A stretch of 64,000 bases of DNA from Corallococcus sp. NCRR. GTDB lineage: Bacteria; Myxococcota; Myxococcia; Myxococcales; Myxococcaceae. Position numbers and translations under genes: made by a program. The DNA lies in the NCBI RefSeq assembly GCF_026965535.1, contig NZ_CP114039.1, forward strand, positions 7,378,001-7,442,000, written 5' to 3'. The notes beneath the pieces were generated by a model that saw only the letters and a list, made by a program, of their open reading frames with translations, was not told the DNA's origin and ran no database searches. Shown in pieces: positions 47,597 to 55,687 of this stretch (positions within the stretch are counted from its first letter, which is position 1; each line of letters opens with the position of its first letter).

Positions 47597-48235
47597 CTAG
47601 CGCTGCGACTGGTGCTGCGAGGCGAGCCGCGCCCGGAGCGCGCCCACCAGCATCCCGATGGCGATGTCGTTGTTGCCGCCGTGCGGGATGATGATGTCCG
47701 CGTGGTGCTTGGACGGCTCCACGAAGCCCATGTGCATGGGGCGCACGTGGCGCAGGTACTGGCCCACCACGTGGTCGAAGTCGCGGCCTCGGTCCTTGAT
47801 GTCGCGGGTGAGGCGGCGAAGGATGCGCAGGTCGTCGTCCGCGTCGACGTAGATCTTCACGTCCATCTCGTCGCGCACCTCCTTCATGTGCAGCACGAGG
47901 ATGCCCTCGATGAGGATGATGTCCCCGGGGTCCACGCGGTGCGTGTGCGGCTGACGGCCGGACGTGACGAAGTCGTAGACGGGCTTCTGGATGGCGCGGC
48001 CCTGCTTGAGCGCGCGCAGGTGGCTGACCAGCAGCTCCGTGTCGAAGGCGTCGGGGTGGTCGAAGTTCACCTCCCGCCGCTCTTCGAGGGACATGTCCTT
48101 CAGGTCCCGGTAGTACGAATCCTGATCAATGAAGGCGACCCGGCAGTCGGCGAGAGCCTCACGCACCTTGCGGGCCACCGTGGTCTTGCCGGACGCGGTG
48201 CCGCCCGCGATGCCAACGACGAGGGGTGACGACAT
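47597..48235 (-). CDS. udk: Uridine kinase
   Basis: Udk phosphorylates uridine and cytidine in pyrimidine salvage. From the ATG at 48235 (MSSPLVVGIAGG) it has 212 residues, the family norm. The P-loop GGTASGKT is at 11-18, IDQDSYYRDL at 36-45 and NFDHPDAFD at 57-65. Substrate-site PVYDFVTSGR and the lid RRLTRDIKDRGR are present. The open frame extends further upstream through the gap and into the neighbour, which is not coding. It is the last of the leftward genes here, with 68 bases to the next. Confidence 0.94.
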   Translation of the reverse strand: MSSPLVVGIAGGTASGKTTVARKVREALADCRVAFIDQDSYYRDLKDMSLEERREVNFDHPDAFDTELLVSHLRALKQGRAIQKPVYDFVTSGRQPHTHRVDPGDIILIEGILVLHMKEVRDEMDVKIYVDADDDLRILRRLTRDIKDRGRDFDHVVGQYLRHVRPMHMGFVEPSKHHADIIIPHGGNNDIAIGMLVGALRARLASQHQSQR

Positions 48236-48303
48236 GCGGCGGGCACTACCCCACCAGACAGGTGGGCGCAAGGATCCGTTGACCGGCCGACATGTGCCCT
48301 TCC

Positions 48304-49950
48304 TTATGCGCGCCGCAAGAGTCCACGCGCTTGCCCTTCCGCGAGCAGCCAGGCGGGCACGGCCTCCACCTGAAGCGGACCGTCCGCCAGCCCCTGGAGC
48401 CCCGCGGCCACCTCCGGGGGTAGCGTCAGGACCTCGAAGCCCGTCGCCTTCCGGCGGATGGCGAAGCGCCACGGGCCCGGACCCGGCCGGGCGGCCACCT
48501 GTGCCAGGGCCTCCAGGCCGGAGACCTCCAGGGCCCCGCAGGCCCACGCACGGCCGGTGAGGTGCCGCCGTAACGCCCGTGTGGCGAACACCAGCTCCGT
48601 CAGGTCGGCGGGAAAGGAGCCCAGGCGGACGTCCTCGGCCAGCGCCACCTGGCCCGGGGCCGGAGCCGGAGGCGTCTGGAGGAAGGCGTGCGGCAGCATC
48701 ATCTCCAGGGACAGCGCGGCGGCCACCCCGTCCGACGGCGCGGCCATCACGCGCTTGCGCGCCCAGGACGCGAAGGCGTGGGACAGGGACTTGCCCAGCC
48801 CGTCGAAGAGGCCTCGGTACTCGCGAGAGCGGGTGAAGGACTCCAGCCCCTCCGGCGTCGCCGCGAGCAACAGGCGCGTGAGCGGCCAGTCCTTGTCCAG
48901 CTGCTCCGCCACCACCGCCAGCCGGAAGTCCCGGTCCGCGCGCGTGCCCTCGGGGTCCTCGTCCTCCGTGGCCGGGGTGACGCCGTGGCCCGCGTCGAAC
49001 AGCGTCCACGGGCGGCTGTCCCCGCTGAGCCCGGGCACGGCCTCGCGCGACGCGGGGATGTCGATGGGGGCGCGGGACTCCTTCGGGACGAGCGCGCGCA
49101 GCCGCCGCAGCGACGCGAGCGCCACCTCCGGCGGATGGCCATCGCCCTCGAAGGTGACGGCGCGCAGGCGCGAGCAGCGCGGGAGCACCTCCGCGAGCAG
49201 CTCGAACAGCTCCTCGCGCACGGGCTGCGTGTGGTCATCCACGTAGAAGGTCCGCCCTGCCCTGCGCGTCACCACGCCGCCCGCGATGTGGATCTCCACG
49301 ACCTGATCCAACGGGAAGCCCTCCAGCCCCGCGCGCAGGGGCAGGCCCGCGGAGAGCTGGTGGCTGAAGAGGTGACCCAGGTCCAGGAGCAGCGGCAGGC
49401 CCGTGCGCGCGTGCAGCTTCGCCATGAAGTCCAGCGCGTGCAGACCTCCGCGCGTGGCGAGCACGGCGGGGTTCTCAATCACCAGCGGGACGCTCAGGCC
49501 CGCCTGGATGTGGAGCGCGTGCGCCGCGCTGTCCCGCACGCCCGCGTCGTTGAACGGCGGCGTGACGTAGAGGTAGCCCGGGAAGGGCTGGCCGCCCGCG
49601 TGCCACCAGCCCACGTCGTTGCCCACCCACGGGCTGCCCACCGCGCGCGCGTGCGCATCCAGCTCCGCGAGCGCCGACGCGGGCTCCAGCTCCGGACCCC
49701 ACAGGTTCAGGTGCACGGGATGGAAGAGGACCGGCACCTCCGGACGGCGGCGCCACATCTCCGGGAAGAGCGTGGCCTGGGCCTTCGCCTCCTCCAGCGC
49801 GATGGGCGCGCTGTACTCCACGAAGTCGAAGAGACCGGGCGAGCTGTCGAGCAGCCGGTACGGATGCGGCACGTCCGAGGCGCTCAGGTTGCTGCTCAGC
49901 CCCAACCCCATCCAGGGCAGTGACCACGAATCCGATGCAGGGCGCGTCAT
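48304..49950 (-). CDS. DUF692/MbnB-type multinuclear-iron protein with extra C-terminal half
   Basis: The first 290 residues are a DUF692 TIM barrel: GLGLSSNLSASDVP, DFVEYSAPI, LFHPVHLNLWG, NDVGWW, VIENPAV, LLLDLGHLFSH, EIHIAGG, VDDHTQPVREE and AVTFEGDG. Likely iron ligands are His77/His80, Asp112, Glu159, Asn160, Asp190, His193, His221, Asp239/His240 and Glu268. Relatives (MbnB, TglH) modify ribosomal peptides with a partner protein. Here another 260 residues follow; they contain helices (FASWARKRVMAAPSDG) that I cannot assign and could replace the partner. No precursor peptide is obvious nearby. The start is ATG 49950 or GTG 49956. HxlR lies 34 bases upstream on the same strand. Confidence 0.82.
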   Translation of the reverse strand: MTRPASDSWSLPWMGLGLSSNLSASDVPHPYRLLDSSPGLFDFVEYSAPIALEEAKAQATLFPEMWRRRPEVPVLFHPVHLNLWGPELEPASALAELDAHARAVGSPWVGNDVGWWHAGGQPFPGYLYVTPPFNDAGVRDSAAHALHIQAGLSVPLVIENPAVLATRGGLHALDFMAKLHARTGLPLLLDLGHLFSHQLSAGLPLRAGLEGFPLDQVVEIHIAGGVVTRRAGRTFYVDDHTQPVREELFELLAEVLPRCSRLRAVTFEGDGHPPEVALASLRRLRALVPKESRAPIDIPASREAVPGLSGDSRPWTLFDAGHGVTPATEDEDPEGTRADRDFRLAVVAEQLDKDWPLTRLLLAATPEGLESFTRSREYRGLFDGLGKSLSHAFASWARKRVMAAPSDGVAAALSLEMMLPHAFLQTPPAPAPGQVALAEDVRLGSFPADLTELVFATRALRRHLTGRAWACGALEVSGLEALAQVAARPGPGPWRFAIRRKATGFEVLTLPPEVAAGLQGLADGPLQVEAVPAWLLAEGQARGLLRRA

Positions 49951-49984
49951 GGGCACACCCTAACCAGCCCGGCTCCGGGTGGCG

Positions 49985-50437
49985 CTAGCCTTGTGTGACC
50001 GGCCGCTCCAGCCGCACGTCCTGGACCGTCAGCACCCTGCCGTCCGCCGCGCGCACCTCCAGCGGCTTCACCGGCTGCCCGTGCGCCTTGTCGAGCACCC
50101 GCGTCCGGGGCTCTCCCGCCTCGAAGCAGTGCTCCTGGCCCCACTGCCCCAGCGCGACCAGGATGGGAAAGAGGCTCCGCCCCTTCTCCGTCAGCACGTA
50201 CTCCTGCCAGGCGCTGCCGTCCGAGGCCGGCTGCGTCTCGAGGATGCCGTGGTCCACCAGGTGCTTCAGGCGCTGGGCCAGGATGTTCTTCGCCACGCCC
50301 AGGCTCTTCTGGAACTCGCCGAAGCGGCGCAGGCCGTATTGCGCGTCGCGCACGATGAGCAACGACCACCAGTCCCCGATGACGTCCAGGGAGCGGGCCA
50401 CCGGGCACGTCGCCCCTTCCATGCTCGTCCGCTTCAT
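49985..50437 (-). CDS. HxlR-type winged-helix transcriptional regulator
   Basis: HxlR/MarR-like dimers bind palindromic operators and often sense electrophiles or redox changes. The ATG at 50437 has a strong AGGAGG five bases upstream, better than an ATG at 50461; 150 residues result. The family start CPVARSLDVIGDWWSLLIVRD has the conserved Cys11, which is redox-active in YodB-type members. The helix-turn-helix region is YGLRRFGEFQKSLGVAKNILAQRL (about 40-63), then HLVDHGILE. It is divergent from the SDR gene and upstream of the DUF692 gene, so it may control both. Confidence 0.92.
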   Translation of the reverse strand: MKRTSMEGATCPVARSLDVIGDWWSLLIVRDAQYGLRRFGEFQKSLGVAKNILAQRLKHLVDHGILETQPASDGSAWQEYVLTEKGRSLFPILVALGQWGQEHCFEAGEPRTRVLDKAHGQPVKPLEVRAADGRVLTVQDVRLERPVTQG

Positions 50438-50470
50438 CACCGCCTCCTTCCAGAGGGACATTCCACAAGT

Positions 50471-50487
50471 GGTTGCATAACGAAACC
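50471..50487. promoter_or_regulatory. Imperfect palindrome, putative HxlR operator 1
   Basis: GGTTGCATAACGAAACC matches six of eight arm pairs and has the same outline as the perfect palindrome centred 41 bases to the right. It begins 33 bases upstream of the HxlR start codon. It is probably the autoregulatory site. Confidence 0.45.
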
Positions 50488-50510
50488 GGGCCTTTTAATC
50501 ATCCGGTAAT

Positions 50511-50529
50511 TGGTTTCATCATGAAACCA
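50511..50529. promoter_or_regulatory. Perfect 19-bp palindrome, putative HxlR operator 2
   Basis: TGGTTTCATCATGAAACCA is perfectly symmetric about its central C at 50520. It ends 20 bases before the SDR start codon, so it lies in or near the promoter or leader of that gene. Its centre is 41 bases, about four helical turns, from operator 1. Confidence 0.6.
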
Positions 50530-50549
50530 CTCAAACCGGAGGCGGTCGG

Positions 50550-51335
50550 ATGCGGCTCAAGGGAAAGACGGCGCTGATCACGGGCGGTAACAGCGGCATC
50601 GGGCTGGCGACGGCGCGGCTGTTCGTGGCGGAGGGGGCGCGGGTGGCCATCACCGGGCGCAACCGGGAGACGCTGGACGCGGCGGTGAAGGAGCTGGGCG
50701 CGAACGTGCTTGCGGTGCAGGCGGACGCCACGGAGCCGGCGGCCCTGGAGCGCGCGGTGGCGGCGACGGTGGAGCGCTTCGGCGGGCTGGACATCGTGTT
50801 CGCCAACGCGGGCATCGTGGAGCAGACGTTCGTGGGCAAGACGTCGCATGACGCGTTCACGTCCGTGCTCCAGACCAACGTCACCGGCGTGTTCTTCACG
50901 GTGCAGGCCGCGGCGGCGCACCTGAAGCCGGGCGCGTCGGTCATCCTCACCAGCTCCGTGCACAGCGAGCTGGGCATGCCGGGGTACTCCGCGTACGCGG
51001 CGAGCAAGGGCGCGCTGAAGGCGATGGCGAGCGTGCTGGCGGCGGAGCTCGCGCCCCAGGGCATCCGCGTCAACGTCGTGTCCCCTGGCGCGACGAACAC
51101 GCCCATCTGGGAGAAGAGCGCGCCCACTCCGGAGGCCTTCGCGAAGCTGGAGCGCGGCATGTCCGCCACCATCCCCATGGGGCGCATCGGCAGGCCGGAG
51201 GAGATCGCTCGGACGGTGCTCTTCCTCGCGTCGGACGATGCGTCCTACGTGAACGGGCAGGATCTGTTCGTCGACGGCGGCGTCAACGGCGCGGCGCTCG
51301 GTGCCCCCTTGTTCCGCGGGTCCCAGCGGGTCTGA
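50550..51335 (+). CDS. Short-chain dehydrogenase/reductase
   Basis: This is a classical SDR of 261 residues. NAD(P) site: TGGNSGIG (about 11-18); NAG at about 87-89 in IVFANAGI; catalytic Ser-Tyr-Lys in LTSSVHSELGMPGYSAYAASKG (Tyr/Lys in YAASK); then RVNVVSPGATNTP and FVDGGVNG at the end. The TGRNRE after the second strand favours NADP. The start has GGAGG nine bases upstream. It is divergent from an HxlR regulator; this gene pair is frequent and usually means the regulator represses the oxidoreductase until a reactive compound appears. The substrate is unknown. Confidence 0.92.
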   Translation: MRLKGKTALITGGNSGIGLATARLFVAEGARVAITGRNRETLDAAVKELGANVLAVQADATEPAALERAVAATVERFGGLDIVFANAGIVEQTFVGKTSHDAFTSVLQTNVTGVFFTVQAAAAHLKPGASVILTSSVHSELGMPGYSAYAASKGALKAMASVLAAELAPQGIRVNVVSPGATNTPIWEKSAPTPEAFAKLERGMSATIPMGRIGRPEEIARTVLFLASDDASYVNGQDLFVDGGVNGAALGAPLFRGSQRV

Positions 51336-51492
51336 TAACGCCCGCTCCCTCTCCCAGGGCCTCAGCTTTCTGAAGACGCCTCAGGTTTCCGAGCACGCGG
51401 AACCGCTCGGGGGACGGTGACTCCAGAGGGGCACGGCGATGGCACTGCTGTTGCTCTGCTCGTGGGGTCACCTCGTCCCACGGGAGTCGTCC

Positions 51493-52818
51493 ATGAACAC
51501 GAACCGGTTGCGGCATCTCTTCTCTCGCGCGCTGCGGACCTCGCTCGCGGCGCCGCTGGTACTCGCGGGCTGCGGCACCGGCGGCACCGGCGGCACGGAC
51601 CTGCGGGGCTACTCGGCCATCAAGTGCACGCCGCACGGTGAGCCCGCCATCGATGACCTGAGCATCGAACCCGCGGTGGACTCCGTCGCGCTGCGCATGC
51701 TCTCGGGTCCCGGCGGGAGCTACGAGACCCGGGACTCCACCGGCGAGGCGTGCGCGACCGCCACCGACGTCCCCGCGTGTCAGACAGCCCTGGCCGAGAC
51801 GAACCCTGGCGACGGCTTCATCAGCTCCTGCATCCAGGTCTGCTCGAGGTACTTCCTGGCGACGACGCGAGGAGATGAGGTGAAGACCTGGGCAACGCTG
51901 CAAGAACTCCAGGACCTGCTGGGCACGGTGGAGACCGCGCAGGACGCGGCGCTCCTCACCTCCGCCGCGGGCTACCGGCTGAGCTGCGGCAACCTGGAGG
52001 AGGGCGCGGTGAAACCGAACCCGGACGGAGGCTTCAACGTCGTGGCCACGAGGGGCTACGCATGCGGCGAGGGTTCGAGCCAGACGCAGTACGTGATCAA
52101 CGTCTCCGCCAACGGAGAGCTCCGCGAAGTGGAGGACCACGTGCTGCGAAAGGGCTCCGGAGAATGTGCCGTGGGCCGCCGGCCCGTGGGGCTGGAGGGC
52201 ACGGTCGCGGGTGATTGTGAGGACGCGCTGGGTCACCACTTCGCCCAGACGGCGCACCTGGAGGCCGCGTCCATCCACGCGTTCCTGCGGCTGCGTGAGG
52301 AGCTGGCCCTGCACGGCGCGGAGGCCACCCTCCAGGACGCGGCGCTCGCGAGCGCCGTGGATGAAGTCATGCACACGGAGATGACAGGACGGCTCGCGCG
52401 CCGTTACGGGGCCACGCCACCGCCGCCCGCCGTCGCCGCCGTCCCCCTGCGCCCGTTGAACGAGGTGGCGCTCGACAACGCCGTGGAGGGATGCGTGCGC
52501 GAGACGTACGGCGCGCTCATTGCCCATCACCAGGCGCTGCACGCACGCGACGCCCAGGTGCGTGAATCCATGGCCCGCATCGCCGAGGACGAGACGCGGC
52601 ACGCGGGCCTGTCGTGGGACATCGACCGGTGGGCGCGCTCACGGCTGCCCGCTTCGGAGCTGGCAGCGCTGCGCGAGGCCCAGAAGCGCGCCGTGTCCCT
52701 GCTGCGCGCGGAGGTCTCGGTGCCGCTCGATTCAGCGCTCGTCACGGAGGCGGGGCTGCCCACGCCGGAGGCCGCGCTGACGCTGCTCGACACGCTGGAG
52801 CAGGAGCTCTGGGCCTGA
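51493..52818 (+). CDS. Lipoprotein with C-terminal ferritin-like domain
   Basis: The ATG at 51493 has GGGAG upstream. A type II signal peptide ends at lipobox LAGC (Cys27), followed by a Gly/Thr repeat (GTGGTGGT). Residues 45-230 contain about eight cysteines and form a separate domain of unknown type. Residues 245-440 look like a ferritin-like four-helix bundle: HLEAASIHAFLRLREEL, VDEVMHTEM, ETYGALIAHHQALH and AEDETRHAGLSWD, giving paired Glu and ExxH ligands. Such domains bind a di-iron centre, unusual in a lipoprotein. The stop codon abuts the stop of the convergent gene. The whole is 441 residues. Confidence 0.82.
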   Translation: MNTNRLRHLFSRALRTSLAAPLVLAGCGTGGTGGTDLRGYSAIKCTPHGEPAIDDLSIEPAVDSVALRMLSGPGGSYETRDSTGEACATATDVPACQTALAETNPGDGFISSCIQVCSRYFLATTRGDEVKTWATLQELQDLLGTVETAQDAALLTSAAGYRLSCGNLEEGAVKPNPDGGFNVVATRGYACGEGSSQTQYVINVSANGELREVEDHVLRKGSGECAVGRRPVGLEGTVAGDCEDALGHHFAQTAHLEAASIHAFLRLREELALHGAEATLQDAALASAVDEVMHTEMTGRLARRYGATPPPPAVAAVPLRPLNEVALDNAVEGCVRETYGALIAHHQALHARDAQVRESMARIAEDETRHAGLSWDIDRWARSRLPASELAALREAQKRAVSLLRAEVSVPLDSALVTEAGLPTPEAALTLLDTLEQELWA

Positions 52819-53241
52819 TCAGGTCGTCGGCTTGTTCCGGGTCGCCGCCTCGCGCGCGGCCTGGAGCGTGTCGTCCACCGCGGACTCCACCGCGTCGCTG
52901 ACCAGCTCCGGCGCGGAGGTGCGCCAGCGCTCCAGCGCCGCTTCGTGCATCCCTTCCGGATCCTGGAGCTTCGCGTCCGTCTCCGGCGCCACCTCCGCGA
53001 TGCAGTCCGGACACACGCCTTCGAGCGCCCTCGACCACACCTCCAGGTGCGTCGTGATCAGCACGCCCTCCATGGCCAGGGCCTCGCGCAATCCCCGTCG
53101 GCCCGCGCCGCGCATCTGCGCGCCGTGCACGCGGTCCAGCATCGTGCGCATCCAGGAGGCCACCGCCTCCGGCTTCGGACAGGTCTGCCTGCCGCAGACC
53201 CGGCAGCTCGTCTGCCAGGACTGCCCTTCCATTGGAGTCAT
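52819..53241 (-). CDS. Small Cys-containing protein, possible zinc ribbon
   Basis: The ATG at 53241 follows GAGGAG nine bases upstream. The 140-residue product has CRVCGRQTC at 13-21 and CPDC at 77-80, which could form a zinc site. The rest is helical (AGRRGLREALAMEGVLITTHLE at about 45-66; LVSDAVESAVDDTLQAAREA), with an acidic character. No homology to a named family is clear to me. It is divergent from the acetyltransferase gene and convergent with the ferritin-like lipoprotein gene. Confidence 0.7.
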   Translation of the reverse strand: MTPMEGQSWQTSCRVCGRQTCPKPEAVASWMRTMLDRVHGAQMRGAGRRGLREALAMEGVLITTHLEVWSRALEGVCPDCIAEVAPETDAKLQDPEGMHEAALERWRTSAPELVSDAVESAVDDTLQAAREAATRNKPTT

Positions 53242-53364
53242 CGCGACCCACTCCTCGCACCGGGTTGCGCCTCGCTTTAGCAGGGCGCCTCCTCTCACGC
53301 ACGTAGACGTGAGCCTCTGTGAATGCAGAGAATCCGACTCCCTGGACCCCTTTGGAGACGCCTC

Positions 53365-54168
53365 ATGTCGCGAGCCGAGATCGACGAATCGCATGCGCAA
53401 TTCCGTGGAGCCTGGAGGCTCATGACGCTGGGCCTGCCCCATGGCGAGGTCGTGGAGCGCGCGGACGTGTTCATCACCGCGGGCCACGTCACGTGGTCGC
53501 TGATGAACATGGCGTTCCTCCACCGGCCGGCGCGGACAGAAGCGGAGCTGCTGCGCGCGGTGGACTCGGCCGCGAGCTACTTCGCGCAGGGGCCGCACGG
53601 GTGGGCCTTCACGCTGACGCCCGAGTGGCTGGCGCCGGGGCTGAGGGAGCATGCGGACGCGCTGCTCGCCACGCGGGGGCTCAAGCCGGGGATGACCACG
53701 TCGGGCATGGTGGCGGACAAGCTGCTGGAGCCGGTGCGGCCCCTGCCGCCGCTCGACCTGCGGCCGGTGAATGACACCTGGGGCTACAACGCCGTCGCGG
53801 ACGTGAACGCCGCGAGCTACGACACGCCCCAGGCGCTGGGACGTGAAGCCCTGGCCGCCCCCGGCATCTTCGGCCCCGAGAGCCGGGCCTTCGTCGGCTG
53901 CCACGACGGCGCGCCGTTCACGAGCACGGTGGCGCTGCGCGTGGACGGCATCGTCTACATCGCGCTCGTGGCGACGCTCGCGGAGCACCGCCGCAAGAGC
54001 GCCGCGGAGACGGTGCTCCGGCGCGCGCTGGAGGAGGCGAAGCACGCGTGGGGCCTGGAGCGCACGGTGCTGCATGCCACGGAGGCCGGCGCGCCCGTCT
54101 ACCGCCGCATGGGCTACCGGGACGTGGCGCCGTTCGTCTCGTACTTCGCGCCTCCAAAGGGCGCGTGA
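53365..54168 (+). CDS. GNAT-family N-acetyltransferase
   Basis: From the ATG at 53365 (GGAG nine bases upstream) the 267-residue protein has a C-terminal GNAT fold. Strand IVYIALVATLAEHRRKSAAETVLRRALEE (about 205-233) holds the CoA pyrophosphate-binding loop, with RRKSAA in place of the usual RxxGxA. The end TVLHATEAGAPVYRRMGYRDV is typical. The N-terminal 120 residues may be a second, degenerate GNAT-like half. The target amine is unknown. It stands alone, followed by a 200-base gap in which I see nothing. Confidence 0.85.
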   Translation: MSRAEIDESHAQFRGAWRLMTLGLPHGEVVERADVFITAGHVTWSLMNMAFLHRPARTEAELLRAVDSAASYFAQGPHGWAFTLTPEWLAPGLREHADALLATRGLKPGMTTSGMVADKLLEPVRPLPPLDLRPVNDTWGYNAVADVNAASYDTPQALGREALAAPGIFGPESRAFVGCHDGAPFTSTVALRVDGIVYIALVATLAEHRRKSAAETVLRRALEEAKHAWGLERTVLHATEAGAPVYRRMGYRDVAPFVSYFAPPKGA

Positions 54169-54368
54169 AGCCTCACGGGTCGCGCCGTCGCGGGTTTCCC
54201 CGGAAGACCGGTGGACTCGCGGGAATTGGGAGCTGACCCCGCGCGTCAACCCGCGCCCAAGGGTCGTCCACTCAACGTCGCGCGAATGCCACCGTGGGGG
54301 CCGGGGTTTGGACCGGCGCCCCCGCTGCATAGCTTGGTCGACCAGCCCCCCAACCCTGGACCCCCACC

Positions 54369-55619
54369 TTGGCGAACTCCTCTCGCACCGACGTGCGCCG
54401 CTCCGCCGCGCTGCTCGGCGCGCTCCTCGTCCTGGCCTCCGCCTCCTCCCAAGCACAGTCCGCGCCCACGCCACTGGAGGACAACCGCACCATCACGCTG
54501 GGCTACATCGGCATCGCGTATGAGCTGGGCGGCATCATCGACCCCACGCTGCAACCCGGTGGCACCAGCAGCGCGCGTCCCAACTGGTTCACCTTCGCGC
54601 CGCACGCGTCCCAGGCCGGCGGCAAGGGCATGTACGGCGCGGCGCTCGCGCGGCACTTCATCGACACCGCGCGGCTTCAGCCCTCGGTGTCGCTGACGAA
54701 CGCGTTGGACCGGCTGGGGCTGAGCGGCGCGCTGCGCTTGCAGCTCCAGGACCTGTCCCTCAAGCTCATCGCGCAGGGCCTGACGGCGGACGCGGCTGCG
54801 GCCCTCAGCGTGATGACGAGCGCGCTCAACGTCGCGGCGCTCGGGGACACGCGCACCCTGCTGGCCACCGCGTCGCGCATGGGCGCGCTGTACTGGAGCG
54901 CTCCGGGCACGGCTCCGCTCGACAAGGTGGAGGCCATCGTCATCACGCTGGAGCGCACGCTCCACGAAGGCAACCTCGCCATCTACAACGACATCGGCGG
55001 TTCCGCGCGGCTGTACCTGGACTGGCGCGCTGGCACCACCGGGCCCATCACTCCCGCGCGCGTGCTCACCGAGTTCACCCTGGCGGGCGCCAGCAACGCG
55101 GAGGCGCAGCAGGCGTATGCGTATGCCGTCGCGCACGCGGAGGACTCGCCGCGCCCCACCCGCATGGACCTGCTCTTCCCCGGCATGAACTGGAAGAGCC
55201 TGCTCATCGCCGCGTTCGCGCTCTACGAGGACGCGCGGCTCGCGCCCACGCCCGCGCGCCGGGACGCGCTCGTCGCCATGGGAACCAACTTCGTCGCCTG
55301 GCGCGAACAGCGCGACCAGGCCCAGCCCGTCTTCACGCCCGCCGGCTCGCCCACCGACGAGGTGTCCCGAGCGGCCGTGCTCCAGATGCTGACGCCCTTC
55401 CTGATGACGGACTTCGGCACCGTGCGCTGGACCTATGCGGACTATGCGTATGCCCAGCCCGACCGCGACGGAAACCCGCTCACCTCCCCTCCGTGCGAGT
55501 ACAGCTGGGCGGACTTCTGGGACCGGTGGAACGGAATCCTCTTCGCGTTCGACAAGGCCTACGCGCGGCCCACGGAACTGTGGGTCATGCCTGAACCCCT
55601 CACGGATCCGCTGAGCTGA
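54369..55619 (+). CDS. Exported hypothetical protein, TTG start
   Basis: The predicted start is TTG at 54369, since no ATG or GTG fits before the signal peptide (RRSAALLGALLVLASASSQA, cut near residue 30). The mature 385 residues are alpha-helical, with an Ala-rich middle and an aromatic end (RWTYADYAYAQPDRDG; YSWADFWDRWNGILFAFD). There is no lipobox. I do not recognise the family. No ribosome site is strong, so the start remains uncertain. It precedes the histidine kinase gene by about 70 bases on the same strand. Confidence 0.72.
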   Translation: MANSSRTDVRRSAALLGALLVLASASSQAQSAPTPLEDNRTITLGYIGIAYELGGIIDPTLQPGGTSSARPNWFTFAPHASQAGGKGMYGAALARHFIDTARLQPSVSLTNALDRLGLSGALRLQLQDLSLKLIAQGLTADAAAALSVMTSALNVAALGDTRTLLATASRMGALYWSAPGTAPLDKVEAIVITLERTLHEGNLAIYNDIGGSARLYLDWRAGTTGPITPARVLTEFTLAGASNAEAQQAYAYAVAHAEDSPRPTRMDLLFPGMNWKSLLIAAFALYEDARLAPTPARRDALVAMGTNFVAWREQRDQAQPVFTPAGSPTDEVSRAAVLQMLTPFLMTDFGTVRWTYADYAYAQPDRDGNPLTSPPCEYSWADFWDRWNGILFAFDKAYARPTELWVMPEPLTDPLS

Positions 55620-55687
55620 CAGACGGCCCGGCCCCCCCGTGCGCTCGCTTGACGGGCGCTGGGGCCGTGCGGGAGCGTGCAAACCCG

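Noticed and set aside
48236-49009. Extended N-terminus for uridine kinase
   Set aside because: The extension crosses the intergenic gap and overlaps the DUF692 gene antisense to its frame. The P-loop sits at the right distance from ATG 48235.
52814-52823. Palindrome CCTGATCAGG centred exactly where two convergent stop codons meet
   Set aside because: Two abutting convergent TGA codons give TGATCA by necessity; the extra flanking symmetry is short enough to be chance.
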